DNA of 64,000 nucleotides, from NCBI RefSeq assembly GCF_034932065.1, contig NZ_JAYGHP010000009.1:62001-126000 (forward strand). The letters run 5' to 3'. The notes beneath the pieces were generated by a model. It worked only from the letters and a program-made list of their open reading frames with translations. It had not been told where the DNA came from and searched no databases. Position numbers and translations under genes: made by a program. This DNA comes from Crocosphaera sp. UHCC 0190. Lineage in GTDB: Bacteria; Cyanobacteriota; Cyanobacteriia; Cyanobacteriales; Microcystaceae. Shown here in pieces: positions 7,524-18,410 of the stretch (its first letter is position 1; each line of letters opens with the position of its first letter).

Positions 7524-9527
7524 ATGCTAAAATTATTGTGGAAAACGCTGCTGGTCAGTCCAGCAATTGTGGGTAGTGCTTTAGCCGTTTCATCTGCTGC
7601 TATGGCAGTTGAGGCTCAGTCTCAGTCTGAGTTCTCCCAAAGTGCTACTGCGGGAATCGAAATCGCCCAGGCCCAAGATGAATTACTCGACAAGCTTGAA
7701 AATTACAGCCAAGAAGGTCAACAAAACACTAACGATCAGGTAACTAGCGTTAGTGAGCTTCGTGACGTATCCCCCACGGATTGGGCTTATGAAGCCTTAC
7801 GAAGCTTGGTTGAACGCTACGGTTGTATCGTTGGTTATCCTGACCGGACGTTCCGAGGCAATCGCGCCACATCCCGTTGGGAATTTGCCGCAGGTTTAAA
7901 CGCTTGTTTAAACACGATGGAACGTTTGATCCAAGAAAACGTTGCGGTTTTACGGGAAGACATCGAAAAGCTCAAGCGGTTAATGCAGGAATTTGAGGCA
8001 GAACTCGCCGCATTAGGAGCAAGAGTTGACAACCTCGAAGGTCGGGTTTCTTTCTTAGAAGATCACCAATTCTCCACTACCACCAAGTTAGTTGGGGAAG
8101 TAATCATGGCCGCAACTGCTGCGGGTGGTAGCCGTTCTTCTGAAGATAACCAAGCCGTTTTACAAGACCGGATTCGTTTAAGCTTCAACACCAGTTTCAG
8201 TGGGGAAGACTTATTAGTAACCCGTTTATCTGCCAGTACGGGTACAGGAAGCGACCGTTTTACCTTGAGCGAACCTAACTTACAGGTTATCAACCCCAAC
8301 ACAGGTCAACCCATTGGGATCGCCTTTGAAGAAAACCAACTGATCAACCCCACGGCGACCCAAACCTTTAACATTGGGCCTCGTCGTAACGAAGAAGATA
8401 ACAACGTGGTGATTGACTGGGTTGGTTACTACGCTCCTATTCAACCCTATGGGAACTTTAAAATCAATACCTACGTTACTGCCTGGGGTGGTAAATGGTA
8501 TGATTTCGTTCCCACCTTAAACCCCTACTTTGAAGACTTTGACGGTGGTAAAGGTTCCTTGAGTACCTTCGCACAACGTAACCCTATCTACCGAATTGGG
8601 GGTGGTGCTGGTGCTGGTATGAGCTTTGATGTGGGTTGGTTACAAAGTCTGTTAGGGCCGACCTCTGTGAGCTTTGGTTATTTAGCTGGAACCGCGAATA
8701 ATCCTTGCATCAACGGTGGTGGAGCTCAGAGCCAAAATAGCTGTGTTAACAACAACGGCATCAACCCTGCTACTGGTGAAGAGTATGCGGAAAGCGCGGG
8801 CGGTAACGGTTTATTCAACGGTAACTATGGGGTGTTAGCGCAAATCAACACCAACCTATTTAACACAGTTAATGTTGCCTTTACCTTTATTAACGCTTAC
8901 CACAAACCTGATAGTCCTATCTTCGGTCAGGGTGTTCCCACTGGGCCAGGGGAAGTGGGTACTTCCTTTGCTAACTTCTCTCGTTCTGAGTTGAATAACG
9001 CTTTTGCGAATGGGTCTGTTGGTTCTCCTGGAACTCCGACCACCACTTTTAATGGCAATGGTGACAATAGCGTTACTCCCAACCAAGTTAACCCCTTCGA
9101 CATCGGCGGTAAAGTCACCAACAGTTATGGTGGTGCCTTAACCTGGCGGCTTGCTGAATGGTTAAACTTTAGTGCCTTTGGTTCTTATACCAACGTTCGC
9201 TTTATCGGTCGTGGTTTGAGTGCCGAGGTTTGGACAGGTGGTGGCGGTTTTGCCTTCCCTGACCTCTTTAAAGAAGGAAACCTCTTAGGTATCTTCGCTG
9301 GGGTTCAACCCTATTTAGGGGATGGTCGTCGTCCTACCACTGCTCAGTTCTCCAACTTTACCAGTCGTAACCCGGTAACGGCTGAAGTGTTCTACCGTTA
9401 CCAAGTTACGGATAACATTTCTATCACCCCTGGTGTGATCTGGATTGGAAACCCTGACCAGTTTGTCAACCTCCAAGGTGCTGACGATGAAGTGATTGGA
9501 ACCCTTCGCGGAACCTTCTCCTTCTAG
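7524..9527 (+). CDS. Outer-membrane porin with SLH domain (cyanobacterial iron-uptake/OprB-type porin)
   Basis: The 667-residue protein has a signal peptide (cleavage near AMA, residue 28) and an SLH domain at about 78-135 (DVSPTDWAYEALRSLVERYG, GYPDRTFRGNRATSRWEFA) that binds cell-wall polymer. A coiled coil follows at about 137-180, then a C-terminal beta barrel rich in aromatic and glycine residues ending in phenylalanine (GTLRGTFSF). This is the Som/OprB-like porin architecture of cyanobacteria, the main outer-membrane diffusion channel, often annotated as iron uptake porin. Codon use looks like that of a highly expressed gene (many AAC and GGT codons). A clear terminator follows at 9570. 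Confidence 0.92.
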   Translation: MLKLLWKTLLVSPAIVGSALAVSSAAMAVEAQSQSEFSQSATAGIEIAQAQDELLDKLENYSQEGQQNTNDQVTSVSELRDVSPTDWAYEALRSLVERYGCIVGYPDRTFRGNRATSRWEFAAGLNACLNTMERLIQENVAVLREDIEKLKRLMQEFEAELAALGARVDNLEGRVSFLEDHQFSTTTKLVGEVIMAATAAGGSRSSEDNQAVLQDRIRLSFNTSFSGEDLLVTRLSASTGTGSDRFTLSEPNLQVINPNTGQPIGIAFEENQLINPTATQTFNIGPRRNEEDNNVVIDWVGYYAPIQPYGNFKINTYVTAWGGKWYDFVPTLNPYFEDFDGGKGSLSTFAQRNPIYRIGGGAGAGMSFDVGWLQSLLGPTSVSFGYLAGTANNPCINGGGAQSQNSCVNNNGINPATGEEYAESAGGNGLFNGNYGVLAQINTNLFNTVNVAFTFINAYHKPDSPIFGQGVPTGPGEVGTSFANFSRSELNNAFANGSVGSPGTPTTTFNGNGDNSVTPNQVNPFDIGGKVTNSYGGALTWRLAEWLNFSAFGSYTNVRFIGRGLSAEVWTGGGGFAFPDLFKEGNLLGIFAGVQPYLGDGRRPTTAQFSNFTSRNPVTAEVFYRYQVTDNISITPGVIWIGNPDQFVNLQGADDEVIGTLRGTFSF

Positions 9528-9569
9528 GAATCTGATGACCCTGGTTTGATCTAAGCTCAAATAATCATC

Positions 9570-9596
9570 AACCCTGCCATAAGGCGGGGTTTTTTA
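9570..9596 (+). terminator. Intrinsic terminator of the porin gene
   Basis: AACCCTGCC and GGCGGGGTT form a stem around an ATAA loop, followed by a run of T. Confidence 0.85.
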
Positions 9597-9646
9597 GATT
9601 TTTTGCTTTATTATGGGAACAATAGTTATTTATATTTGCCCCTAAA

Positions 9647-10627
9647 ATGCTTAAATTAAACGATCAAACCCTTGCTGTCTGGGAAGCAGCAGCCAATTCT
9701 ACTGCTATTCCCACCGTAATCACTCCCAGTACACCAGATATTACCTTTGAGCATTTTGTGGAGTGGATTAATAACCATCGTGAATCACTCAATCAAGTCC
9801 TGATGGAATTAGGGGCCTTGTTATTGAGAGGGTTTAAGTGCAATTCAGCAGAAGACTTTGAATCAGTTTGTAAGACTTTTTCTCCCGAATTGCTGAATTA
9901 TATTGGTGGGGGATCGCCCCGTACTATTGTGAAAAATCGGGTTTATACTAGCACCCATTATCCTGCTCAGCAACACATTATGCTGCATAATGAGTGTTCT
10001 TATTTAAAAAAGATGCCAAGCATACTGTTCTTTTTTTGCCAACAACCACCAACTGATCGCGGAGAAACTCCTATTGGTGATATGCGTCGTGTTTTAGAGA
10101 AAATCTCCCCAGATATTCGAGATAAATTTGCCGAGAAAGGGGTTACTTATATTAGTAATTTACATGGAGGAAAAGGATTTAATCGTTCTTGGCAAGAAAC
10201 CTTTCAAACTGATGATCGCAGCAAAGTTGAACAGATTTTAACCGCAGATGGTTATGATTATCAGTGGAAAGCAGATGGAGGGTTACAAACATCCCTGACT
10301 TGTCCAGGAATTCGCAATCATCCCATCACAGGAAAAGCTTATTGGGGAAATCAAGCCATTAATTGGCATCCTCATGAATTTGATGCGAAACAACGTCAAT
10401 TGCTGTTATCTTTGTATGGAGAAAATGGTTTACCCAAGAATGCCCGTTATGGAGATGGCACCCCCATCAGTGATCAAGAAATTGATCACATCCGCGAGGT
10501 GCTGCTTTCTGAAGAAGTGGTATTTAATTGGCAACAGGGGGATATTTTAATCTGTGATAACCAGGCGATCGCCCATGGGAGACAACCCTTTACTGGAGAA
10601 AGAAAGATTCTTGTTTCAATGGCCTAG
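9647..10627 (+). CDS. TauD/TfdA-family Fe(II)/2-oxoglutarate oxygenase, SyrP-like
   Basis: The 326-residue protein belongs to the TauD dioxygenase superfamily. The metal-binding triad reads H114-N-E116 (LHNECSY) and distal H310 (AIAHGRQPF), followed by the 2-oxoglutarate-binding arginine in FTGERK. The HxE rather than HxD form is known from SyrP-like hydroxylases of peptide pathways. The likely role is hydroxylation of a small molecule or carrier-bound amino acid. It converges on the adenylation-carrier-thioesterase gene and the two stop codons share the palindrome CTAG (10624-10627). Together they look like a minimal natural-product locus. The substrate is unknown. Confidence 0.85.
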   Translation: MLKLNDQTLAVWEAAANSTAIPTVITPSTPDITFEHFVEWINNHRESLNQVLMELGALLLRGFKCNSAEDFESVCKTFSPELLNYIGGGSPRTIVKNRVYTSTHYPAQQHIMLHNECSYLKKMPSILFFFCQQPPTDRGETPIGDMRRVLEKISPDIRDKFAEKGVTYISNLHGGKGFNRSWQETFQTDDRSKVEQILTADGYDYQWKADGGLQTSLTCPGIRNHPITGKAYWGNQAINWHPHEFDAKQRQLLLSLYGENGLPKNARYGDGTPISDQEIDHIREVLLSEEVVFNWQQGDILICDNQAIAHGRQPFTGERKILVSMA

Positions 10628-13134
10628 GTTAAATTCAACAAATAGTCTTTAATATGGGGCGCGACTTGACTAACATGAGGTTCATCAAGCATGGTGTGTC
10701 CCACTTCTAGTACCAAAGAGGTACTTTTTGCCCCAAATAAACTAAGCCATTTTTGCACATAGTCGGGATTTTCGGCAACTCTTTCTTGAGTGACAATGAG
10801 CATGGCTTGAGTGTTAACTTTTGGGCGATCATAACTATCCCTAGCTTTTAGATTGCGATGGATTATTTCCCGGAAAGGATGATTTTTTAAGCGAAGATTT
10901 TGTTGAAAGGTTTGTTTTGCCTGGCGCAATTCATCTCTCACCATCGAAAAAAATTGACCTTGAGAAACATTTTTGCGAAATTTAGCTGGATCTAAAAGAA
11001 TGACAGAAGCGACCTTTTCTTCTTGCTGTTCCAGTTGTTTGGTCACTTCGAGGGCTAATAATCCACCGAAGGAATAACCCATGAGGTAATATGGACCAGT
11101 GGATTGAATTTGACGCATATCCCCCAGACAAATTTTCCCCATTTCCTCAATGCTATCTACTTCAGGATTACCCATTGCCCAAAGAGGATGATCACTCTCA
11201 CGAATTAATTGGGCTAATTGTCGATAAGCGGTAGGAAATCCCCATAATCCCGTAAAGGCAAACAATGGTGGATAATTTCCTTCGGGTTGTATTCCTAATA
11301 ACCCCGACGCTTTAGCAACCCATCCCTGTTGTTTAATAGCGATCGCCAATCCTTGAGGGGTGGGATTTTCTAGTAAGGTAGCAATAGAGAGGGTTTTACC
11401 AAAATAAGTTTGAATAGCATGGAGTAATTCTAGTGCAGTCAGGGAATTTCCCCCTAATTCAAAAAAGCTATCGGTGATTTTGACCTCAGTTAATCCTAAA
11501 ATTCGCTTAAAAACATCAGCTATTAATCTCTCTGTGGTTTGATCAGGATCAACGGTTAAAGGTTGCTCCGGTAAAACAGATGTAGTTGACTCCTTCAACT
11601 CAAAATATTGGGCTAGTTTTTTGCGTTGAATTTTACCCGCATGAGACAAAGGAATTTGATCAGTAAAGACAATATACTCAGGAATTTGATAATCAGATAC
11701 CCGTGTTAAGAGATATTCCCGTAGAATTTGAGATGTCAGGTTAACTCCATCTTTAGGGATAATTGCTGTACCTACTTTTTGACCATAAATCGTATCAGGA
11801 ACAGGAAATACCACTGCTTGAACTACATCAGGGTGAGCAATTAGTATAGATTCCAGTTGACGGGCAGATATTTTCTTTCCTCCCCGATTAATGCGATCAT
11901 CTACTCGTCCTGTGTAGAATAAAAATCCGTTATCATCAAGACGACCTAAATCTCCTGTCTGTAACCATCCTTCCCGAATTTTCTGGCCATCAGGATCAAT
12001 ATTTTTACCGACTAAATGATTAATAATCCCTCCCTTGACGGTAATTTCTCCTTCTTGACCGATAGGAACTTCTTTTCCTTCTGTATCAAGACATTTAATC
12101 GTCCAGACAGGGTTAACTTGACCAACAGCACCAGAAGGATAGGATAGGGAGGGATGGGGTAAAGTGGCTAATAGGGGCGAAACTTCTGATAAACCGTAAA
12201 ATTGTAGCAAAGGAACCCCAAAAACCTTTTGTACTTGGGTGATCGTTTCGGCATTAATAGCGTCGGAACCCGTAATCAATAAGCGTAAACGACTCTCAGG
12301 AGATAATGACCATCCGATTCTCTCAATGCGCTTTAATAATGCTCGATAAATACTAGGAACCGCCGTAAAATAAGAGGGATGATACTGATTAATCCAGGTT
12401 AACATCCGTGCTGGATCAAACCCAGATGTACAAACAACACTGCCTCCTGTGAGTAATCCCGGAAAAGTAGAACGTACAATACTATGAAGATGGGCAAAAG
12501 GCATAACGCATAAAGAACAGTCATCTTCACTTAATTTCATCCATTGTGCAGCATGAGCGATGGAAATATAAATACTTTTATGGGTCAAAGAAACAATTTT
12601 TGGGGTTGAAGTTGAGCCAGCCGTGCCAATATAAATTAAGGGATCATCAAGCTGTGGAACATCATATTTAGGTGCGGCAATTTGAGCAGAAGCAGACAGA
12701 CGAAAACTTCCTACAGTCTCACCTGTCTCACAATTTAATTCTAGAATGCAGATCCCCCTGTTTTTAGCCACTTTGACTATCTCACTGCTGGAATTTGCTT
12801 CTACAATGACAGCACTAACCTGAATTTGATCGAAGTAGTAGTTAAATTCTTCTAAACGACTATTAGTATTAAGAGGAAAAACAATCGCTGTGGCAGCCAC
12901 CCCTAGAATTGTCACCAGGGTATTACCTCCATCGGGTAAGCTGACGACAACAACATCATTACGGGCAATTCCCAGAGAATTTAACTGATTAACCAGTTGA
13001 TGTAGGCACTCTCCTAATTGATGATAAGTAATTCCCAAACGTTCAACATCAATAATCGCTTTTTTCTGAGAAAACTGTTGACTGTTTTCGAGTAACCATT
13101 CTCTAACTGTCTGAAAATCTTGATTTTTTGCCAT
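10624..13134 (-). CDS. NRPS-like protein: adenylation, carrier and thioesterase domains
   Basis: The 836-residue monomodular enzyme has an adenylate-forming domain (about 1-515). The phosphate loop reads YIGTAGSTSTPKIVSLTH (168-185), somewhat off the usual serine/glycine-rich consensus; TGDLGRLDD (393-401) and catalytic K501 (SHAGKIQRKKL) are present. A carrier domain follows with phosphopantetheine serine S564 (LGGNSL), then an alpha/beta-hydrolase thioesterase with nucleophile S688 (GYSFGG). No condensation domain exists, so it activates one acid and releases or dimerises it, as A-T-TE synthetases do. The adenylation part resembles acyl- or oxalyl-CoA synthetases more than classic amino-acid domains. 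Product unknown. Confidence 0.88.
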   Translation of the reverse strand: MAKNQDFQTVREWLLENSQQFSQKKAIIDVERLGITYHQLGECLHQLVNQLNSLGIARNDVVVVSLPDGGNTLVTILGVAATAIVFPLNTNSRLEEFNYYFDQIQVSAVIVEANSSSEIVKVAKNRGICILELNCETGETVGSFRLSASAQIAAPKYDVPQLDDPLIYIGTAGSTSTPKIVSLTHKSIYISIAHAAQWMKLSEDDCSLCVMPFAHLHSIVRSTFPGLLTGGSVVCTSGFDPARMLTWINQYHPSYFTAVPSIYRALLKRIERIGWSLSPESRLRLLITGSDAINAETITQVQKVFGVPLLQFYGLSEVSPLLATLPHPSLSYPSGAVGQVNPVWTIKCLDTEGKEVPIGQEGEITVKGGIINHLVGKNIDPDGQKIREGWLQTGDLGRLDDNGFLFYTGRVDDRINRGGKKISARQLESILIAHPDVVQAVVFPVPDTIYGQKVGTAIIPKDGVNLTSQILREYLLTRVSDYQIPEYIVFTDQIPLSHAGKIQRKKLAQYFELKESTTSVLPEQPLTVDPDQTTERLIADVFKRILGLTEVKITDSFFELGGNSLTALELLHAIQTYFGKTLSIATLLENPTPQGLAIAIKQQGWVAKASGLLGIQPEGNYPPLFAFTGLWGFPTAYRQLAQLIRESDHPLWAMGNPEVDSIEEMGKICLGDMRQIQSTGPYYLMGYSFGGLLALEVTKQLEQQEEKVASVILLDPAKFRKNVSQGQFFSMVRDELRQAKQTFQQNLRLKNHPFREIIHRNLKARDSYDRPKVNTQAMLIVTQERVAENPDYVQKWLSLFGAKSTSLVLEVGHTMLDEPHVSQVAPHIKDYLLNLT

Positions 13135-13285
13135 TATTATTTATTTAATTTCACATTGCCAATTATATTATCAAGGACTGTTGCCCGACACAATTAGTTA
13201 AAGAAAGCATAAAAAATACTGTCAACCTCACCATCAGGGACTACAACCAAAGAACAAGTGATCAATAACACCAACGAAAAGAAGA

Positions 13286-14248
13286 ATGAAAATTGCCCAC
13301 GACATTACAGAATTAATTGGTCGGACTCCCCTTGTGCGATTAAATCGTATTCCCCAAGCAGAGGGCTGTGTAGCTCAAATTGTGGTGAAATTAGAAGGAA
13401 TGAACCCTGCGGCCTCGGTTAAAGACCGGATTGGGGTTAATATGATTAATGCAGCCGAACGGGAAGGGTTGATTATTCCAGGCAAAACCCTATTAGTAGA
13501 ACCCACATCAGGGAATACAGGTATCGCCTTAGCGATGGCCGCCGCAGCCAAAGGTTATAAATTAATCTTAACTATGCCCGAAACCATGAGTAAAGAACGT
13601 CGGGCCATGTTAAAAGCTTATGGAGCCCAATTAGAATTAACCCCTGGCAGTGAAGGCATGAGTGGTTGTATTCGTCGGGCCCAAGAATTAGTAGACACCC
13701 TGCCCAATGCTTATATGTTGCAACAATTTAATAATCCTGCTAACCCGGAGATTCATCGTTTAACTACAGCAGAGGAAATTTGGGAAGATACCAATGGACG
13801 GGTGGATATTTTAATTGCTGGAGTGGGGACAGGGGGAACTATTACTGGAATTGCAGAAGTCATTAAACAACGAAAAGCCACCTTTCAAGCGATCGCCGTT
13901 GAACCGGAAAATAGCCCCGTCTTATCAGGAGGTAAACCAGGAGGGCATAAAATTCAAGGCATTGGGGCTGGTTTTGTGCCAGAAGTCCTCAAAGTAGAAT
14001 TAATTGACGAAGTGGTGACAGTGACGGATGAAGAGGCCATGAGTTATGGCAGACGACTGGCCAGGGAAGAAGGCTTACTTTCAGGAATTTCCACAGGGGC
14101 CGCCCTATCTGCGGCCATAAAAGTTGGACAACGCCCCGAAAATATCGGTAAACTAATCGTAATGATTCAACCCAGTTTCGGCGAACGTTACTTAAGTACA
14201 CCCCTATTCCAAGACCTAGAACCGCCTCAGTTGGCGATGATGAATTGA
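13286..14248 (+). CDS. cysK: Cysteine synthase (O-acetylserine sulfhydrylase)
   Basis: This PLP enzyme makes cysteine from O-acetylserine and sulfide. The 320-residue length is normal. PLP lysine K46 lies in NPAASVKDR and the substrate loop TSGNTG is at 74-79. The glycine-rich phosphate loop [10 protein letters not shown] and the serine of the C-terminal GISTGA motif are present. AAAAGAAGA precedes the ATG. It diverges from the NRPS-like gene with a 151-base shared upstream region. Assignment to CysK rather than CysM is by overall similarity. Confidence 0.93.
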   Translation: MKIAHDITELIGRTPLVRLNRIPQAEGCVAQIVVKLEGMNPAASVKDRIGVNMINAAEREGLIIPGKTLLVEPTSGNTGIALAMAAAAKGYKLILTMPETMSKERRAMLKAYGAQLELTPGSEGMSGCIRRAQELVDTLPNAYMLQQFNNPANPEIHRLTTAEEIWEDTNGRVDILIAGVGTGGTITGIAEVIKQRKATFQAIAVEPENSPVLSGGKPGGHKIQGIGAGFVPEVLKVELIDEVVTVTDEEAMSYGRRLAREEGLLSGISTGAALSAAIKVGQRPENIGKLIVMIQPSFGERYLSTPLFQDLEPPQLAMMN

Positions 14249-14288
14249 GGAAAGGGTTAGCCGCTGTTGTCCTCTTGTCCAGACTGTC

Positions 14289-14984
14289 ATGACATCTACT
14301 AATCATTACCAAATCCTCGAACTCAGTCAAAGTGCCAGCCAAACAGAAATTAAACAGGCTTATCGGCGGCTAGCCAAACAATTCCATCCTGATAGTCAGA
14401 CTAAAACTGCTAACCACGATCAGATTATTCGTATCAATGCCGCTTATGAGATATTAGGTGATCCTCAGCAGAGGCATAATTATGATCGGCAATTTCTTCC
14501 TAACTATCCCTCGTCCCAACGACAACAACGCACAGCCACGGCCCAATATTATTATCAACGTCAACGAGCAGCCGAACAAGCATCAGCAGGGTTAATTGAT
14601 GAATGGTTAAAAAATGTTTATCAACCCGTTGATCGCTTAGTTTCTCGGATTATTTATCAGTTGAATGAACAAATTGATGCTTTAGCTGCCGATCCCTTTG
14701 ACGATGAATTAATGGCAGTATTTCAAGATTATTTACGCTCATGTCACAGCCATTTACAACAAGCAAAACATATTTTTGACTCCCAACCAAATCCCCCTAA
14801 ATTAGCTAAAGTGGCTGCCGCGCTTTATTATTGCTTAAATCAGGTAGGGGATGGCATTGACGAATTAGACTGGTTTTCCTGTAATTATGATGACTCCCAT
14901 TTACATACAGGTCAAGAACTTTTTCGCATTGGTTATCAGTTGCTTAATGAAGCTCAAATGACGGTTCAAGGGATGAGGAGTTGA
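14289..14984 (+). CDS. J-domain (DnaJ-like) protein
   Basis: The 231-residue protein has an N-terminal J domain (about 5-68) with the HPD motif at 33-35 (LAKQFHPDSQ) and the INAAYEILGDPQQRHNYDRQ end. The J domain stimulates a DnaK (Hsp70) ATPase. The glycine/phenylalanine-rich and zinc-finger regions of type I DnaJ are absent, so it is a type III specialised co-chaperone. The C-terminal 150 residues are helical and polar and of unknown specificity. It starts 40 bases after cysK. Confidence 0.88.
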   Translation: MTSTNHYQILELSQSASQTEIKQAYRRLAKQFHPDSQTKTANHDQIIRINAAYEILGDPQQRHNYDRQFLPNYPSSQRQQRTATAQYYYQRQRAAEQASAGLIDEWLKNVYQPVDRLVSRIIYQLNEQIDALAADPFDDELMAVFQDYLRSCHSHLQQAKHIFDSQPNPPKLAKVAAALYYCLNQVGDGIDELDWFSCNYDDSHLHTGQELFRIGYQLLNEAQMTVQGMRS

Positions 14985-15168
14985 TGGGGTGATGAGAAAA
15001 GGTCTTAAAATATTCCAAAAACCCAGGAAAATACTGAGGTCAAAACCCAAAATGATACAATAAATCATCGTCTACTCTTTAGTTATCCGTTGTCGGCCAA
15101 AAATCCCAAGCTTTCAAAGTAAGGGCCATAGCTCAAGATTGCGGTAAAATAAATCATAAAAAAAACCT

Positions 15169-17970
15169 ATGCTTAAAGCTCTATTTGGTGATCCTAACAC
15201 CCGAAAAGTTAAGAAATTTCAACCCATTGTTACAGATGTTAACCTGCTGGAAGAAGATATTCAGAAATTATCTGATGGCCAATTGAGGGAAAAAACTATC
15301 GAATTTCGAGCAGCCCTCGATAAAGCCAACAACGATGAGGAATTAGAGGATATTTTAGACGAAATCCTACCGGAAGCCTTTGCTGTGGTACGAGAAGCAG
15401 GTATCCGTGTCTTAGGAATGCGTCATTTTGATGTACAACTACTCGGTGGAATGGTTCTCCATAAAGGGCAAATCGCCGAAATGAAGACAGGGGAAGGAAA
15501 AACCCTGGTAGCTACCCTGCCAGCCTATCTTAATGGACTGACAGGAAGAGGCGTTCATGTTGTCACCGTCAACGACTATTTGGCCCGTCGGGACGCAGAA
15601 TGGATGGGACAAGTACACCGTTTCTTAGGGTTAACCGTGGGACTCATTCAGTCAGGAATGAACCCCGAAGAACGCAAGAAAAACTATGCTTGTGATATTA
15701 CTTATACAACTAACAGTGAATTAGGCTTTGATTATTTACGGGACAACATGGCCACCTCCATGGCCGAAGTGGTACAACGTCCCCCTAATTACTGCATTAT
15801 TGACGAAGTTGACTCGATTTTAATTGATGAAGCCCGCACCCCCTTAATTATTTCTGGGCAAGTAGAAAGGCCCACAGAAAAATATCTTAAAGCCTCGGAA
15901 ATTGCCAAACAACTCGAAGAACAAGAATCAGAAGACGACCCTAAAGATTACGAAGTAGACGAAAAAGCCCGCAACGTTTTAATGACAGATCAAGGATTTG
16001 AAAAAGCTGAACAATTACTCGGTGTTCAAGACCTTTATGATCAAGAAAATCCTTGGGCCCACTATATTTTTAATGCCATCAAAGCTAAAGAATTATTCAC
16101 CAAAGATGTGAATTATATCGTTAAAAATAAAGAAGTGGTCATCGTTGATGAATTTACCGGACGGGTATTAGCAGGAAGACGTTGGAGTGATGGACTTCAC
16201 CAAGCGATCGAGGCTAAAGAAGGGGTTCCCATTCAACGGGAAACTCAAACCCTAGCCACCATTACCTATCAAAACTTTTTCTTGTTATATTCTAAACTCT
16301 CAGGCATGACCGGAACCGCCAAAACGGAAGAAACGGAACTGGAAAAAGTCTATAACCTTCAAGTAACCATTATTCCCACTAACCGGCCCTCTCAACGGTA
16401 TGATCTGCCTGATGTGGTCTATAAAACCGAACCCGCTAAATGGCAAGCAGTGGCCAACGAAGTCGAAGAACTCTATCAACAGGGTCGGCCTATTCTCGTG
16501 GGAACTACCAGCGTTGAAAAATCAGAGGTCATTGCTTCCTTACTACGACAAAAAAATATTCCCCATAATATCCTTAATGCTCGACCAGAGAACGTCGAAC
16601 GGGAATCAGAAATTGTCGCCCAAGCAGGACGAAAAGGGGCTGTTACCATCGCTACCAACATGGCAGGACGGGGAACGGATATCATTTTAGGGGGGAACTC
16701 TGACTACATGGCCCGTCTGAAAATTCGGGAATACCTTATGCCTCAGATCGTGATGCCAGAAGATGATAACCTAATGGCCGGCGGAATGGGGGGAAATAGT
16801 CGTCGTCCTCAAGGGTTTGGCAAGGATAAGAAGAAGAAAAAATGGCAACCTTCAGCAGATATTTTCCCTACTAAACTGTCAGAAGGGACGGAAAATTTGA
16901 TCAAAGAAGCGGTTAAATTGGCCGTGACAGAATATGGACAGCAAAGCTTGTCTGAATTAGAAGCAGAAGAAAAAATCGCTATTGCGTCAGAAAATGCCCC
17001 CACAGATGATCTCGTAATTCAAAAATTACGGGAAGTCTATAAGGCCATTCGCAAAGAATATGACGCATTGACGGATAAAGAACATGATGAAGTGGTGGAA
17101 TCAGGGGGACTTCATGTGATGGGAACGGAACGTCACGAGTCCCGTCGGATTGATAACCAGTTACGGGGACGGGCCGGACGACAAGGAGACCCAGGATCAA
17201 CCAAATTCTTCTTAAGTTTAGAAGATAATTTGTTAAGAATCTTTGGCGGCGATCGCGTGGCCGGTTTAATGAATGCCTTCCGGGTTGAAGAAGATATGCC
17301 GATTGAATCGAAAATGTTAACCCGTTCCCTGGAAGGGGCCCAGAAAAAGGTGGAAACCTTTTACTATGACACCCGTAAACAGGTTTTTGAATATGATGAG
17401 GTGATGAATAACCAACGTCGGGCCATTTATGCGGAACGTCGTCGGGTATTAGAAGGGTTAGATCTCAAAGAACAAGTGTTGCAATATGCAGAAAAGACAA
17501 TGGATGAAATTGTTGATGCTTACGTTAACCCTGAATTACCCCCCGAAGAATGGGACGTGGAAAATCTGGTGAATAAGGTCAAAGAATTCGTTTATCTCCT
17601 GCAAGATCTTACGGCAAAAGAGATGGAAGATATGACGGTAAGTGAAATGAAGATCTTTCTCCATGAAGAGGTTCGCAAAGCCTACGATCTTAAAGAGGAT
17701 GAAGTGGATAAGGTACGTCCTGGTTTGATGCGAGAGGCCGAACGCTTCTTTATTTTGCAACAAATTGATACTTTATGGCGGGAACATTTACAGTCAATGG
17801 ATGCCTTACGGGAGTCCATTGGGTTACGAGGATACGGACAAAAAGACCCCCTGATTGAATATAAACAGGAGGGTTATGAAATGTTCCTAGAGATGATGAT
17901 TGATATTCGTCGCAATGTGGTCTATTCTCTGTTCCAGTTTCAACCCCAAGGACAACCTCAAGCGGTTTAA
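15169..17970 (+). CDS. secA: Preprotein translocase ATPase SecA
   Basis: SecA drives protein export through SecYEG in the plasma and thylakoid membranes. The 933 residues include Walker A TGEGKT (107-112), the DEVDS Walker B/DEAD box, the preprotein cross-linking and helical-scaffold domains, and motif VI ([14 protein letters not shown]). A lysine-rich insert in nucleotide-binding domain 2 ([14 protein letters not shown]) is typical of cyanobacteria and plastids. The C-terminal zinc/SecB-binding CXCX8C motif is absent, also usual for cyanobacteria. Upstream bases 14985-15168 hold no gene. Confidence 0.97.
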   Translation: MLKALFGDPNTRKVKKFQPIVTDVNLLEEDIQKLSDGQLREKTIEFRAALDKANNDEELEDILDEILPEAFAVVREAGIRVLGMRHFDVQLLGGMVLHKGQIAEMKTGEGKTLVATLPAYLNGLTGRGVHVVTVNDYLARRDAEWMGQVHRFLGLTVGLIQSGMNPEERKKNYACDITYTTNSELGFDYLRDNMATSMAEVVQRPPNYCIIDEVDSILIDEARTPLIISGQVERPTEKYLKASEIAKQLEEQESEDDPKDYEVDEKARNVLMTDQGFEKAEQLLGVQDLYDQENPWAHYIFNAIKAKELFTKDVNYIVKNKEVVIVDEFTGRVLAGRRWSDGLHQAIEAKEGVPIQRETQTLATITYQNFFLLYSKLSGMTGTAKTEETELEKVYNLQVTIIPTNRPSQRYDLPDVVYKTEPAKWQAVANEVEELYQQGRPILVGTTSVEKSEVIASLLRQKNIPHNILNARPENVERESEIVAQAGRKGAVTIATNMAGRGTDIILGGNSDYMARLKIREYLMPQIVMPEDDNLMAGGMGGNSRRPQGFGKDKKKKKWQPSADIFPTKLSEGTENLIKEAVKLAVTEYGQQSLSELEAEEKIAIASENAPTDDLVIQKLREVYKAIRKEYDALTDKEHDEVVESGGLHVMGTERHESRRIDNQLRGRAGRQGDPGSTKFFLSLEDNLLRIFGGDRVAGLMNAFRVEEDMPIESKMLTRSLEGAQKKVETFYYDTRKQVFEYDEVMNNQRRAIYAERRRVLEGLDLKEQVLQYAEKTMDEIVDAYVNPELPPEEWDVENLVNKVKEFVYLLQDLTAKEMEDMTVSEMKIFLHEEVRKAYDLKEDEVDKVRPGLMREAERFFILQQIDTLWREHLQSMDALRESIGLRGYGQKDPLIEYKQEGYEMFLEMMIDIRRNVVYSLFQFQPQGQPQAV

Positions 17971-18024
17971 GAGTGAGGAAGTAAGGGGAAACTCAAAACT
18001 CCCCAACTTCTGACTTCAAAAAAA

Positions 18025-18109
18025 CGGAGAGGGTGGGATTCGAACCCACGTTGGCTTTCACCAAACCCGATTTCAAGTCGGGCGCGTTCGACCACTCTGC
18101 CACCTCTCC
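18025..18109 (-). tRNA. tRNA-Ser, anticodon UGA
   Basis: Read on the minus strand, 85 bases fold as a class II tRNA. The acceptor stem GGAGAGG pairs with CCTCTCC, followed by discriminator G. The anticodon stem CCCGA/TCGGG encloses CTTGAAA (anticodon TGA). There is a long variable arm, and the T loop is GTTCGAATC. CCA is not encoded, as is common in cyanobacteria. It lies 54 bases past secA on the opposite strand. Confidence 0.96.
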
Positions 18110-18410
18110 CAGACAAGCCAGTATTAATTCTAACAGAAGTTTGGCTAAGAATCATTCTCTTTTCCCTATTTCTCTGCTCTTATAACAAAAAAATAAATTT
18201 TAATGGGTTACTTCAATTATCTTTAGAGTTCCTTTAAATCTCTTAATAAAGAAGCCTTAAGGATGTTTTTATTGATAGAAGACACAAAAATAAGTTAATA
18301 CTAAAGGGGTGAAAGAGAAAAAAAACAGCTAGAATAAATCATTAGCAATCTTGTTCCCTATGTCCAATAATCTCAAGAGATATTGTTTATTGAAATCTGA
18401 TTAGATTTAA
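18110..18410. other. AT-rich gap between tRNA-Ser and metG
   Basis: I see no gene, repeat or convincing RNA here. Promoters for the divergent tRNA and metG must lie in it, but no clear -35/-10 pair was identified. Confidence 0.5.

Noticed and set aside
7524-9527. Several antisense ORFs across the porin
   Set aside because: They follow from the strong codon bias of the porin gene on the opposite strand; none has start signals or a recognisable fold.
13989-14342. 117-codon minus-strand ORF
   Set aside because: It lies over the 3' part of cysK and the start of the J-domain gene, both clear; its protein has no recognisable pattern.
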